From CBDHFQ01 sp965262565 (GTDB lineage: Bacteria; Bacteroidota; Bacteroidia; J057), in NCBI GenBank assembly GCA_965262565.1, contig CBDHFQ010000020.1:682001-746000 (forward strand): 64,000 bases of DNA, written 5' to 3'. The notes beneath the pieces are model-generated. The model did not search any database, was not told the DNA's origin, and was given only the letters and a program-made list of their open reading frames with translations. Shown one piece after another: positions 54,830-63,825 of this stretch (the stretch's first letter is position 1; each line of letters opens with the position of its first letter). The position numbers and the translations under genes were made by a program.

Positions 54830-55984
54830 ATGCATAGCCGAAGAGCATTTTTAAGAACGTCAGCTATTTTAGGCGTTGCTGGAATGAGTGGATTGGCAGG
54901 ATGTAGTGTAGAGAAGAAGGCAACACAATTGGCTGAAAGAACCTACCAATTGTACATTAATAAACTTCGATTTCCCAAAATTCGTATTGGCATGGATCAA
55001 GTGTCAAAGGTCACGGTGGGTTTGAGACCATTTCGAACGCATGGCCCTCGAGTGGAAAAAGAAGTAATGGGAAATAAAGTTATCATTCATAATTACGGTC
55101 ATGGAGGAAGTGGTTGGTCCCTATCCTGGGGTAGTAGTAAAATAGCAGTAGAACTGGCAGCATCTACTGACTGTTCCTCATTTGCTGTACTGGGAGCAGG
55201 AGTAATGGGCATTACTACAGCTACTTTGCTCCAGCAAATGGGATATGAGGTGACTATCTACACTAAATCTCTACCGCCTCAAGTTACTTCCAGTAAAGCT
55301 ACAGGAACTTGGTCACCTGCGCATGCACTTATTGACAAGCCAAATAACACCGAAGAGTTTATGGCTTTTTGGAAGAAAGCGTGTAGCTATTCCTACACGC
55401 GCTACCAGTATTTATTGGGACTAAATGAAATCGTAAGTTGGAAAGATAGCTATAGGTTGGATCAAAAGGCTCCTGTTAAAGAAGAATCTAGTTCTCAGCA
55501 TAGTTTTTCTATTCCCGAGTTTGGTGCTTCTGAGGTAGCCGTCCATTCATCAGAACATCCGTTTCCCACTTCTCAAGTATTGAAAAAATCTACTATGGTG
55601 TTCAATATTCCTGCTTACTTACAAGCTCATCTACAGCAGTTTTTGGATTTTGGTGGAAAGCTTCGCATTAAAGATATTAAACATAAAGAGGATATAGAAG
55701 CATTGGCCCAAACTTGCATCATGAATTGTATGGGATTAGGAGCTAAGGAAATTTTTGAAGATGAAAAGCTGTTACCTATTTCAGGGCAGTTGGTTTTTCT
55801 TATGCCTCAACCTCAGGTATCTTATATGCTTATAACGAAAGATGCATATTGGATTCCCAGAAAAGATGGATTGGTATTAGGCGGAACGCATGGGAGAGGG
55901 AGTTGGACTACTGAACCAGACCACATAGAGACAGAAAGAATGGTTGCTGCTATGAAAAACATAGCAGACAACATGAAGATATAG
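54830..55984 (+). CDS. D-amino-acid-oxidase-like FAD oxidoreductase, apparently circularly permuted
   Basis: 384 residues. The N-terminus has a Tat-type leader (RRAFLRTSAILG) ending in LAGC, possibly a lipoprotein. Residues 61-76 (VTVGLRPFRTHGPRVE) and 85-101 (IIHNYGHGGSGWSLSWG) are the two closing FAD-binding segments of DAO-type oxidases (family forms G-x-R-P-x-R and VIHNYGHGG-x-G), which normally sit at the C-terminus. Here they precede the Rossmann dinucleotide site FAVLGAGVMGITTATLLQQ (118-136). The C-terminus stops at 'VLGGTHGRGSWTTEPD' and one more helix, just where those segments would usually follow. The chain therefore looks permuted. It should oxidise an amine or amino acid outside the cytoplasm; the substrate is unknown. 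Confidence 0.85.
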   Translation: MHSRRAFLRTSAILGVAGMSGLAGCSVEKKATQLAERTYQLYINKLRFPKIRIGMDQVSKVTVGLRPFRTHGPRVEKEVMGNKVIIHNYGHGGSGWSLSWGSSKIAVELAASTDCSSFAVLGAGVMGITTATLLQQMGYEVTIYTKSLPPQVTSSKATGTWSPAHALIDKPNNTEEFMAFWKKACSYSYTRYQYLLGLNEIVSWKDSYRLDQKAPVKEESSSQHSFSIPEFGASEVAVHSSEHPFPTSQVLKKSTMVFNIPAYLQAHLQQFLDFGGKLRIKDIKHKEDIEALAQTCIMNCMGLGAKEIFEDEKLLPISGQLVFLMPQPQVSYMLITKDAYWIPRKDGLVLGGTHGRGSWTTEPDHIETERMVAAMKNIADNMKI

Positions 55985-56053
55985 CCTAATAATATCTTTC
56001 CGAGCTTTTCTAATGGGAGTGATAAATATATCTCTTAAGATCTATAATTATAT

Positions 56054-58480
56054 CTATTCCTGCCTGAGAGACTCAATCGGATTTACTTTAGCGGCCTTAA
56101 TCGTTTGAACACTGATAGAGAGACAAGCAATAATGATGAGTAGAAGGGCCGGAAAAATTAAAATCCACCACCTCAATTCGATTTTATAGGCGTAGCTTTC
56201 TAACCAATAGCTGAGTAATATGTAAGAAGTAGGTATGGCTATGGCTACCGAAATAGCTAAAGGCTGAAGAAATCCTTTGGATAGTAAAACTAATATCTGA
56301 GAAACAGTAGCTCCTAACACCTTTCTGATACCTATCTCTTTGGTACGTTGAAGAATCGTAAATGTAGCTAACCCAAATAAGCCTAAACAAGCAATAATAA
56401 TGGCCAGTAATGTCAATAAGCTGAATATCTGGAAAAAATGCTTATCTGAAGTATAGAGTTGATCATATTGTTCATCTAGGAAAAAATATTCAAATGGACC
56501 GGAAGCGAAGTTGTTACTCCATTCCTTTTCAATCTTTTCCATAGTGGCCAACATGTCTTGACTCTCAATTCTAATCGAAGCTAAGTCCCATCCAAATATG
56601 GGAGGAACTAAGATCATAGGGATATGCGCCTCCTTGACGGAGATTTGATGGAAATTTTTAAGCACTCCCACGATAGTCGGTGTTTTTCCAAACATATCTA
56701 ATTGTTTTCCTATGGCATCTTTAGGATCGCTGAAATTCCATAAGCGAGTAGCTTCTTCATTCACAATCACATAAGGAAGTTGAAATTCTCCCTCTGTAAA
56801 TTGATGTTCCTCTTTTCTAAAATTTCTGCTTCCTTCGATCAGTTCCATATCCATAAGGGGAATAAACTGTTCATCAATACTATATAGATAATAGGTATGA
56901 TTTACTTCATTCAATTCTCCTACTAAAGATATACCGGTTGCGGAGGAAATTTCATTGATAGATAATCCAGGAACGCTAGAAGAGAAAGCTACATTTTTAA
57001 TGTCTGGATAGCTCATTAATCGATCTCTAAAGAGATCCGCTCTGTTTTTTAAAGAATCTGAAAAAGGAGCGCGTACTACCAATACTTGTTCCTGATCTAA
57101 TCCCAAATCTTTCTTCAACATATGCCTGACTTGCTGATTCACCACAAAGGTTCCACCTACCATAATGATGGCCATGCTGAATTGAAAAACTACAAGCGCT
57201 TTTCTTAACCACTGGCCGTGATGAGAGCGAGAAAACTTACCTTTAAGGGTAACGATAGGCTGGAAAGAAGAAAGAATAAATGCAGGGTAAATTCCTGATA
57301 AAAAAATGGATAATGTAGTTAATCCTCCTAAAGAAATCCAAAATGTGGCATGATTCCATATGGTAATGGTTGATGGAATTCCGGATAGTTGGCGGAAGAA
57401 AGGAAGGGAGAGGAATATAATCCCGACAGCTATTAAACTGGCCAACAAATTGATCACAATGGTTTCTGTCATAAATTGTGCCCAGAGCTGAAATTTACTT
57501 GACCCAATCACCTTTCTGATACCTACCTCTTTAGCTCGTTCCATCGCTTTGGCGGTGGTCATATTGACATAATTCACACAAGCAATAAGAATAATAACGA
57601 TAGCGATAATTCCCAAAAATGAAACAGTTCGGGCATCTCCATTGGCTTCTGGTTCAAAGGTCTTATGCGAATACAAATGAATATCGGAAATCATCTCAGC
57701 ATGAAGTTTTTCATCCTCTAATAATTCTTGCGTTTCTAATCGTTGGTTAACACCTTCTAGTTTTTGAAGAAAATTGGCATAGCTGGAAGATTGGTCCAAT
57801 AAAACATAAGTATATTCATTGTTTTGATTCCAATTATTTTCATCCCAATCAAAGTATTTTACTCCAGTAATAAAAGAGACGATAACTTCCGCTTTTAAAT
57901 GCGTATTTGCAGGAGAGTTTTTCATTACTCCTACAATGTTTAAGGTTATGTTTTGATCTCCTACAGGTGAAGTTAAACTTTTGCCTACTACGGAAGTACT
58001 TCCAAAAATCTTCAATGCCAATCGCTCCGAAATGACTATTTCGAAAGGAGCAGTTAATGCCGTGAGCTCATCACCCTCTATCAACTCAAAATTAAGTACG
58101 TTAAAACAACTTGAGTCTCCTGCATATACTAAAGACTCCAAAAAGGCTTTCCCTTCGTACCTAAACTCCCTGCTTTCCATGCCTCTCATTCTAACAAATT
58201 CCACCACTTCTGGGATTTCAGTTTTCAACAGAGGACCTACCCCTGGATAACATTCTACATCTTCCGTTAGTACATCCTCGCCATCATACACACCTACTGA
58301 TAAACGAACCACCCTATCAGCTTTAGGATTGTGATCTTCGTAGCTCCATTCAAATTGAACATATTGGAGAATAAGCATGCAAGACGCCAGACCAGTCGCT
58401 AATCCGATGATGTTGATAAAGGAAAAAAATTTGAAACGCAATACGCTTCTCCAGGCAGATTTGAGGTAGTTGTAGAACAT
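56054..58480 (-). CDS. FtsX/MacB-like ABC transporter permease
   Basis: 808 residues without the prefix domain of the paralogue at 50459. It has a first membrane helix (about 20-42), a MacB periplasmic core domain, FtsX block 1 (about 285-405, with 'ERAKEVGIRKVIGSSKFQL'), a second core domain containing 'VVGVLKNFHQISVKEAHIPM', and FtsX block 2 (about 685-800, 'QRTKEIGIRKVLGATVSQIL'). Such duplicated permeases are numerous in Bacteroidota. No ATPase, regulator or membrane-fusion partner is adjacent, so it probably relies on an ATPase encoded elsewhere. Convergent with the flavoprotein gene. Confidence 0.9.
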   Translation of the reverse strand: MFYNYLKSAWRSVLRFKFFSFINIIGLATGLASCMLILQYVQFEWSYEDHNPKADRVVRLSVGVYDGEDVLTEDVECYPGVGPLLKTEIPEVVEFVRMRGMESREFRYEGKAFLESLVYAGDSSCFNVLNFELIEGDELTALTAPFEIVISERLALKIFGSTSVVGKSLTSPVGDQNITLNIVGVMKNSPANTHLKAEVIVSFITGVKYFDWDENNWNQNNEYTYVLLDQSSSYANFLQKLEGVNQRLETQELLEDEKLHAEMISDIHLYSHKTFEPEANGDARTVSFLGIIAIVIILIACVNYVNMTTAKAMERAKEVGIRKVIGSSKFQLWAQFMTETIVINLLASLIAVGIIFLSLPFFRQLSGIPSTITIWNHATFWISLGGLTTLSIFLSGIYPAFILSSFQPIVTLKGKFSRSHHGQWLRKALVVFQFSMAIIMVGGTFVVNQQVRHMLKKDLGLDQEQVLVVRAPFSDSLKNRADLFRDRLMSYPDIKNVAFSSSVPGLSINEISSATGISLVGELNEVNHTYYLYSIDEQFIPLMDMELIEGSRNFRKEEHQFTEGEFQLPYVIVNEEATRLWNFSDPKDAIGKQLDMFGKTPTIVGVLKNFHQISVKEAHIPMILVPPIFGWDLASIRIESQDMLATMEKIEKEWSNNFASGPFEYFFLDEQYDQLYTSDKHFFQIFSLLTLLAIIIACLGLFGLATFTILQRTKEIGIRKVLGATVSQILVLLSKGFLQPLAISVAIAIPTSYILLSYWLESYAYKIELRWWILIFPALLLIIIACLSISVQTIKAAKVNPIESLRQE

Positions 58481-58654
58481 AATTTGCAGAAGTTATGGCT
58501 TTTGAATCTTCCATTAAACTACCTGAAAAAAGTTTCAAATATCTGATAAAATAGAGTGAAAGTGGAAAATAAGGGAATCAATGTGTCATTGACTAACACA
58601 ATTAAGGATATAATTATGGAGAAAAATATATGTGTAGATTGTAAAGATAAAGCA

Positions 58655-58681
58655 GGAAGAAAGGGAATCCCCTTTTCTTCC
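58655..58681 (-). terminator. Strong terminator-like hairpin after the S41 protease gene
   Basis: On the minus strand GGAAGAAAAGGG pairs with CCCTTTCTTCC (11 bp with a one-base bulge) around a GATT loop, starting 11 bases after the protease stop at 58692. It lacks a long U tract, so it may stop transcription weakly or protect the mRNA end. Confidence 0.5.
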
Positions 58682-58691
58682 CGTAATGAGA

Positions 58692-60293
58692 TCATTGTTT
58701 GATAAGTAAATGATGTAACTCCTCCTCCTCGCTGGAAATATGAAGGTGGTAAGTGCCTGAAGGAAGTTGAGCGGTGTTCCAATTCAATGCATGCGTACCG
58801 TTTTGATATAGCTTGGTAGGTATTTGCTGTATCAATTGACCCTGAAGAGTATACATTGAGAAAGATAAAGGGGTATTTTGGGCCAATTGAAAGCTAATGG
58901 TAAGCTGATGAGTAAAAGGATTAGGATAAACGATACTTTCCCCTTGTAAAAATGGAGCCTCTGTGATAGAGGTAGACATATCTGTCAATTCCAATATGGC
59001 TCGGTCCAACATATTATCCCCTCCATTGAGAATACCAGCCGAATCAGTTAATACTTCGATATCAGGAGGAATCCCTAATTGTTCATAATTGATTCCCTCT
59101 GATGAAAGGTATCTTTCCACAGAAATTGTATAAAGCCATCCATTGGGAAGCACTTTCGGAATAGCATCTGAAAAAATACCGTTAGTAGCTTCTCCCAGCG
59201 TAGTAAGATTAGGAATTTGGTTTAGGCATAAAGTCAAAATTTCCGCCGCACTGGCTGTGTATTGACTTGTTAACACAAGGATTGGCTTATCTTCAAAATA
59301 GGTTATTTCTTTTGGCTTAATGAAAAAAGGAATGCTATCCACAAATTCATTTATTTCACCATTCCTGGCTTGTTTGGTATATGCTAACCGTTCTTCAGTG
59401 GTAAAAAATTCTGCCAGTGTACGACCTAATAAGTCCGACCCTCCACCATTGAATCTAATATCTAGTATGAGCGATGGAAGATCTTTTACCGCTTCAAATG
59501 CTTCCCTGATTTCGAGCTCAAAGGCTGCATTGTCCTCTAAATCATTCGCATCTTCGCCCCCATACCCAGACATAGATCCTACGTTAATATATCCTATAGA
59601 ATCGTTGATAACCCCATAAGCAATAAATTCACTTTCCGTAAAGTTGACCTCTCCGTTCAGGTAATTGGAAATAATATTGAAAATAGTTAATTGGCCCAGT
59701 TCGTCCTCAGGATTAAAAAAAGGATTTAATTCCGGTCCCCCGGTAAAAAAAGCCCCACCATCAAAATCGACCAATACACTATGTCCGTCATTTAATGGTT
59801 CCAACATACTTGCTAACAAACCGAAAAGCGCCTCATTATTTGTAGAATCTGTGATGAAAGGGCGTAAAGAATCTCTCACCTGGGTCCAATCAATGTCGAG
59901 AATAGATAACAAAGCAGAATGTTCTTGATGCGTTTGCCAGAGTACATCAAACACAAGGAATGGATCATTAGTGATTTCTGCAATGGGATTTGTGAGGCTA
60001 TCTATAGCATCAAATTTAAATATATTTCCATCAGCGACCTGCAGGCTGAATTGACTGGAATCTCGAACAAAATCCCCAAAATAACTTCCATCTAAAAAGA
60101 AGCTATCACGTTTGATCGTTCCTGTCAGGGAGGGAATACTGCTGATAGTGGTAACATCAAATAAGTTTACAGCGCTATCTTCGATGTGGAAGGCAAAGCC
60201 ATATCCCCTTGTTTTCCAAAGTCCATCAAATTCTTGTGCATCGACCTGGTAGCAAAGAATGACGCTAACCAAAAACATAGATAAATACTTCAT
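58692..60293 (-). CDS. S41-family peptidase with T9SS type A sorting domain
   Basis: 533 residues from the ATG at 60293, which starts the signal peptide MKYLSMFLVSVILCYQVDAQ; an in-frame ATG 25 codons upstream is less plausible. A lipocalin-like beta domain (about 22-95) precedes the tricorn-core/S41 region. The S41 signature is seen in 'LILDIRFNGGGSDLLGRTLA' and 'VLTSQYTASAAEIL', where the last Ser (Ser348) is the nucleophile; 'TLGEATNGIFSDAIP' follows. The C-terminus ('VYPNPFTHQLTISFQLAQ' to 'SGTYHLHIS') is a T9SS type A sorting domain, so the protease is exported to the cell surface. There is no clear PDZ domain. Substrate unknown. Confidence 0.9.
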   Translation of the reverse strand: MKYLSMFLVSVILCYQVDAQEFDGLWKTRGYGFAFHIEDSAVNLFDVTTISSIPSLTGTIKRDSFFLDGSYFGDFVRDSSQFSLQVADGNIFKFDAIDSLTNPIAEITNDPFLVFDVLWQTHQEHSALLSILDIDWTQVRDSLRPFITDSTNNEALFGLLASMLEPLNDGHSVLVDFDGGAFFTGGPELNPFFNPEDELGQLTIFNIISNYLNGEVNFTESEFIAYGVINDSIGYINVGSMSGYGGEDANDLEDNAAFELEIREAFEAVKDLPSLILDIRFNGGGSDLLGRTLAEFFTTEERLAYTKQARNGEINEFVDSIPFFIKPKEITYFEDKPILVLTSQYTASAAEILTLCLNQIPNLTTLGEATNGIFSDAIPKVLPNGWLYTISVERYLSSEGINYEQLGIPPDIEVLTDSAGILNGGDNMLDRAILELTDMSTSITEAPFLQGESIVYPNPFTHQLTISFQLAQNTPLSFSMYTLQGQLIQQIPTKLYQNGTHALNWNTAQLPSGTYHLHISSEEEELHHLLIKQ

Positions 60294-60639
60294 AGCTGAA
60301 TAAATTGGGTTAAAAATGGTAAATCGTATCCATAGAAGGATGGGGACGATTAGCTGTGAAGCTAACATCCTGCTTAATCTTCTACCTCTCTTAATGTGGC
60401 GTAAAAATGTCGAAGGTGTGGAATTCTTGCTATCGACCCTAAAGAACAGTTAGTGTGCAGGGAAGTTCCTTATTGCATGTTTAATCATTGCACCTATAAG
60501 ACCTTCATTTAAATGGATGGGTTGCATTAGCTATGGGTACTTCTAGGGAGATGCTTAAAATCATTTCACAAAATATCTCATCTATTTATACTGAGTTAAT
60601 AAATAATACGTGTATTGAATAAAAATAATCGCACTGTAT
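60294..60639. other. Divergent intergenic region
   Basis: About 345 bases between the divergent S41 peptidase and glycerophosphodiesterase genes. No coding relic or repeat recognised. The last 100 bases before 60640 are AT-rich and probably contain the promoter. Confidence 0.5.
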
Positions 60640-61566
60640 ATGCTCTGTTCTGACCATTCAAAACTTACCTGTTTTCTTATTGAATTATTTCTTCTCCAAC
60701 TGTCATTATTGCCGGAGATAGCCGTAACTCAATCGAAGGTGGACCAAATTATTCAACATCTCCAGCATCCTCAAGATTCTTATGTCTTAGTGGCAGCTCA
60801 CAGAGGTGATTGGTTTTGGGCACCGGAAAACTCTCTGCAAGCTTTTCGCAATTGTATAGAGGCAGGGGTCGACATGATCGAATTAGATGTTCGCTTATCC
60901 AAAGACAGTATCCCGGTAATTATTCACGATCTGACATTGGACAGAACCACAACAGGAAAAGGGAAGGTGGCTGATTATCCCCTGGACTCGCTGAAAACAT
61001 TTTATTTAAAGGATGCATTAGAAGTAGTGGCCAATGAGAAAATTCCCAGCCTGGAAGAAGTAATGGAGATGGCGAAGGATAACGTTCTCATTTACCTGGA
61101 TAAAAGTGGAGATAAGGTGGAGCATATTTTACCCATATTAAGAAATACAGGAACCCTTCATCAAGCAGTATTTGTATTGGATTACTCCTATAAAGAGGCA
61201 AAAAAGAGGTTTGGGAGTGCATTGGATTCGGTCATATTTGTTCCAGTCGTTTCAGATCATATGGAAGATGCCGATCAATATGTAGCAGAATATTTGACCC
61301 ATTATCCTCCGGCTGCGTTCCAATTCAGAATGGAGACAAAAGATGGAACAGCCTATCCCATATTATCAAAAGTAGTTGCATCTCCAAGTAAAGCTTTTGT
61401 GGCTGCTACCTGGCCCAAACATACGATAGGACATGATGATCAATTATCGAGGAAAGATCCTGACCAAGGTTGGGGATGGTTAATTGATGAGGGTTTCACC
61501 ATATTGGAGACCAATAGGCCGTACGAACTATTGGCTTATCTAAGAAGCAAGCAATTACATGATTAA
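60640..61566 (+). CDS. Glycerophosphodiester phosphodiesterase
   Basis: 308 residues, the usual size of secreted GDPD enzymes. The signal sequence covers about 1-31. Catalytic and metal motifs appear in order: His54-Arg55 in AHRGDWFWAPEN (Glu63), Glu81 and Asp83 in 'MIELDVRLSKD', and His96 in 'PVIIHDLTLDRTT'. This TIM-barrel enzyme cleaves glycerophosphodiesters (deacylated phospholipid headgroups) to glycerol-3-phosphate and an alcohol, using calcium or magnesium. A C-terminal 'GFTILETNRPYELLAYL' is typical of the family. Periplasmic or extracellular. It is followed after 12 bases by another phospholipase-type gene, so the pair likely forms a phosphorus-scavenging unit. Confidence 0.92.
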   Translation: MLCSDHSKLTCFLIELFLLQLSLLPEIAVTQSKVDQIIQHLQHPQDSYVLVAAHRGDWFWAPENSLQAFRNCIEAGVDMIELDVRLSKDSIPVIIHDLTLDRTTTGKGKVADYPLDSLKTFYLKDALEVVANEKIPSLEEVMEMAKDNVLIYLDKSGDKVEHILPILRNTGTLHQAVFVLDYSYKEAKKRFGSALDSVIFVPVVSDHMEDADQYVAEYLTHYPPAAFQFRMETKDGTAYPILSKVVASPSKAFVAATWPKHTIGHDDQLSRKDPDQGWGWLIDEGFTILETNRPYELLAYLRSKQLHD

Positions 61567-61578
61567 TTATCCTTTCAT

Positions 61579-62703
61579 ATGAAACTCTTCTTTTCTTTGT
61601 CTTTTATTGTAGGGTTGATATTGTTCCAATTTACCAGTGGAATATATGTTACTCAGCCACAACCACTAAAACTAAATCAAATTCAAGTCATAGGAAGCCA
61701 CAATAGCTATAAAGAGGCGATGGATACCCCTATTATGCAGCAACTGATGGCATTGGATTCTAATCAGGCGCTTTCCCTGGATTATCAACATATTTCTCTC
61801 ACTGAACAATTAGATCTGGGCCTGAGAAAATTGGAAATTGATGTGTTTTACGATCCAGAAGGTGGAAGGTATAGCCATCCGGTAGGATGGCAAGAATTAA
61901 AAGATAATGGGCTGGAAGTTATCCCATTGGACACAAATATTATGAACAAACCTGGATTTAAAGTGCTGCACGTTCAGGACATAGATGTTCGTTCCAATTG
62001 TCCGACCTTAGCCTTATGTCTGGAGGAAGTAATGAACTGGTCCGACGCCCATCCCAATCATATTCCTATTGCCATTTCTTTTAATGCCAAGGCTTCTGAG
62101 ATTAAGTCAAGGCCAGATTTTACGAAACCCTTACCATTCACCTCTACAGCTTATGATTCGATGGATGCGGAAATTCTATCCGTTGTGCCTAGAGATAGAA
62201 TTATTGTCCCCGATGATATCAGAGGGGATTTCGAACGGCTGGAAGATGCGGTTTTGATGCACAATTGGCCGACCCTAGAAGAATCCAAAGGGAAATTATT
62301 GTTTGTGCTGGACGAAAGAAAAACCAAATATCAACCTTACATAGATAATCACCCTTCTTTAAAGGATAGAGTAATGTTTGTAAATGCTGAGCCAGGTGAA
62401 GCCGAAGCTGCTTTTGTCTTTCGAAATAATCCCATTCGCTCCCAAGAAGATATTATGAAATTAGTAAAGAAGGGCTATCTGGTCAGAACGAGAGCTGATG
62501 CAGGAACCAAAGAAGCCCGAATGGGGGATAAGACAAGGCTCTTGGCTGCCTTGAGTTCTGGTGCTCATTTCATCAGTACAGACTATTATCTACCCGACCA
62601 GCGTTTTGATAATGAATATAGAGTTCAATTACCACATGGAAGAGTAGCCAGATGTAATCCCATCCTGGAAATAGCTAATTGCGAAGATTTTCAGTGGGAA
62701 TAA
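61579..62703 (+). CDS. PI-PLC-like phosphodiesterase (calcium-dependent phosphatidylinositol-specific phospholipase C type)
   Basis: 374 residues. The signal peptide is about residues 1-22. The first catalytic-His motif is 'QVIGSHNSYKEAM' (His41), followed by 'LDLGLRKLEIDVFYDPEG' (metal ligands E and D) and the second His in 'GFKVLHVQDID'; 'HIPIAISFNAK' follows. This matches PI-PLC C1-like proteins, which are TIM barrels related to the upstream GDPD. It should cleave a phosphodiester lipid outside the cytoplasm. The last ~90 residues contain 'GAHFISTDYYLPD', conserved in the family. Only 33 bases separate its stop from the ATG of the SIR2-EAD gene. Confidence 0.87.
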   Translation: MKLFFSLSFIVGLILFQFTSGIYVTQPQPLKLNQIQVIGSHNSYKEAMDTPIMQQLMALDSNQALSLDYQHISLTEQLDLGLRKLEIDVFYDPEGGRYSHPVGWQELKDNGLEVIPLDTNIMNKPGFKVLHVQDIDVRSNCPTLALCLEEVMNWSDAHPNHIPIAISFNAKASEIKSRPDFTKPLPFTSTAYDSMDAEILSVVPRDRIIVPDDIRGDFERLEDAVLMHNWPTLEESKGKLLFVLDERKTKYQPYIDNHPSLKDRVMFVNAEPGEAEAAFVFRNNPIRSQEDIMKLVKKGYLVRTRADAGTKEARMGDKTRLLAALSSGAHFISTDYYLPDQRFDNEYRVQLPHGRVARCNPILEIANCEDFQWE

Positions 62704-62736
62704 AATGAGAAAAATCCGGCCCAATGCCTATATTCA

Positions 62737-63825
62737 ATGTTTGTTGATGAAATAATGATTATGGGCAACCATACTAATCCTGATTGGAAGAAGTTACTGA
62801 GATACATTAAAAGAGAGCAAGCCGCACTGATGTTGGGACCTGAAGTGAGTTTGGTCAATGGAGTTCCGCTACAACAGGCCTTACAGGAATTTCTGCTAGA
62901 CGAACATGAAGAGGCGATCACTTATCATTATGAGGAGGATGGCTTGTTCCTGTTTGAAGATAAAATAGCCAAGAATGATGCTGCTCAGGATGTCAGGGAC
63001 TTTTTTGAGTCCAATGAACCCGATGAAAAAGTGTATAGAATGTTGGCTGAGATGAAATTTCATCTTTATGTCTCCATGAATCCTGATACCTACCTATCCG
63101 ACACCCTATATCGATACGGAATACCTCATCGCTTTAACTACTTCAGGCGTTCTACTGTGGATAATTCCCATCAAATCGAAAGCTTTAAAGAAGTAGAGAA
63201 ACCGACTCAATCTAGTCCATTGATTTATAATATGTTAGGGAGTAAAAATGATGATGAATCCCTTATTTTGGACTATAATGATGTGTTTAATCTCGTATCG
63301 AGTTCTACCAATCCCGATGGCCTTCCAGATAAATTACGCGCTGCCCTTAAAAAGATCCGATTATTTATATTTATAGGCTTTCCATTTGAGCGTTGGTACA
63401 CTCAACTATTATTACGGTTACTCTGCGGTACCAATGAAGCCGCTAAATATGCCGTAAATCGACAAAAAATAAGTGAGACTACCCATGATTTTCTCGTTCA
63501 TCAATTTAATATAGATTTTTTATCTGATCACGATAGCTTTCTGAAACTATTGTATGAACAGTGTAAAGAAAATGATCTGCTAAGAAGACTAAGTGATCCA
63601 TTAGATACAAATAAGGTGTCAGTCATTAAATATGTTCAGAATGGAGAAATAGAAAGAGCCCTGGATGAACTAGCAGGAGATGAACAGGAATCCACCTTAT
63701 TAAAAGCCAGGTTTAATCGTTGGCAACAAAATAAAATGAAAGGAACAGAAGATAGTAGGGACTTGTTGGTTGAATATAACAAGATTGTCGACACTATATT
63801 AGAAACCATCAAAATAGGTGCATGA
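62737..63825 (+). CDS. SIR2-like domain protein with C-terminal effector-associated domain (EAD11-like)
   Basis: 362 residues from the ATG at 62737 (62755 and 62761 are alternatives). Residues about 15-280 align with SIR2_2-type domains of conflict systems: 'AALMLGPEVSLVNGVPL' (G34-P-E-V-S), 'YVSMNPDTYLSDTLYRYG' (N115-P-D117), 'SPLIYNMLGSKNDDESLIL' and 'RLFIFIGFPFERWYTQLLL'. The His of active sirtuin-like NADases (L-H-G) is replaced by Leu167 in YNMLGS, so activity is doubtful. Residues about 292-360 ('VIKYVQNGEIERALDELAG' then 'LLKARFNRWQQNK' and 'VEYNKIVDTILETI') are an EAD11-like helical domain used for homotypic recruitment. The stop overlaps the ATG of an nSTAND NTPase gene (ATGA). Defence or programmed-death signalling is inferred. 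Confidence 0.8.
   Translation: MFVDEIMIMGNHTNPDWKKLLRYIKREQAALMLGPEVSLVNGVPLQQALQEFLLDEHEEAITYHYEEDGLFLFEDKIAKNDAAQDVRDFFESNEPDEKVYRMLAEMKFHLYVSMNPDTYLSDTLYRYGIPHRFNYFRRSTVDNSHQIESFKEVEKPTQSSPLIYNMLGSKNDDESLILDYNDVFNLVSSSTNPDGLPDKLRAALKKIRLFIFIGFPFERWYTQLLLRLLCGTNEAAKYAVNRQKISETTHDFLVHQFNIDFLSDHDSFLKLLYEQCKENDLLRRLSDPLDTNKVSVIKYVQNGEIERALDELAGDEQESTLLKARFNRWQQNKMKGTEDSRDLLVEYNKIVDTILETIKIGA

Noticed and set aside
58519..58782. Minus-strand 87-codon frame next to the S41 protease
   Set aside because: Overlaps the conserved T9SS domain of the protease and a hairpin; no signal for a separate gene.
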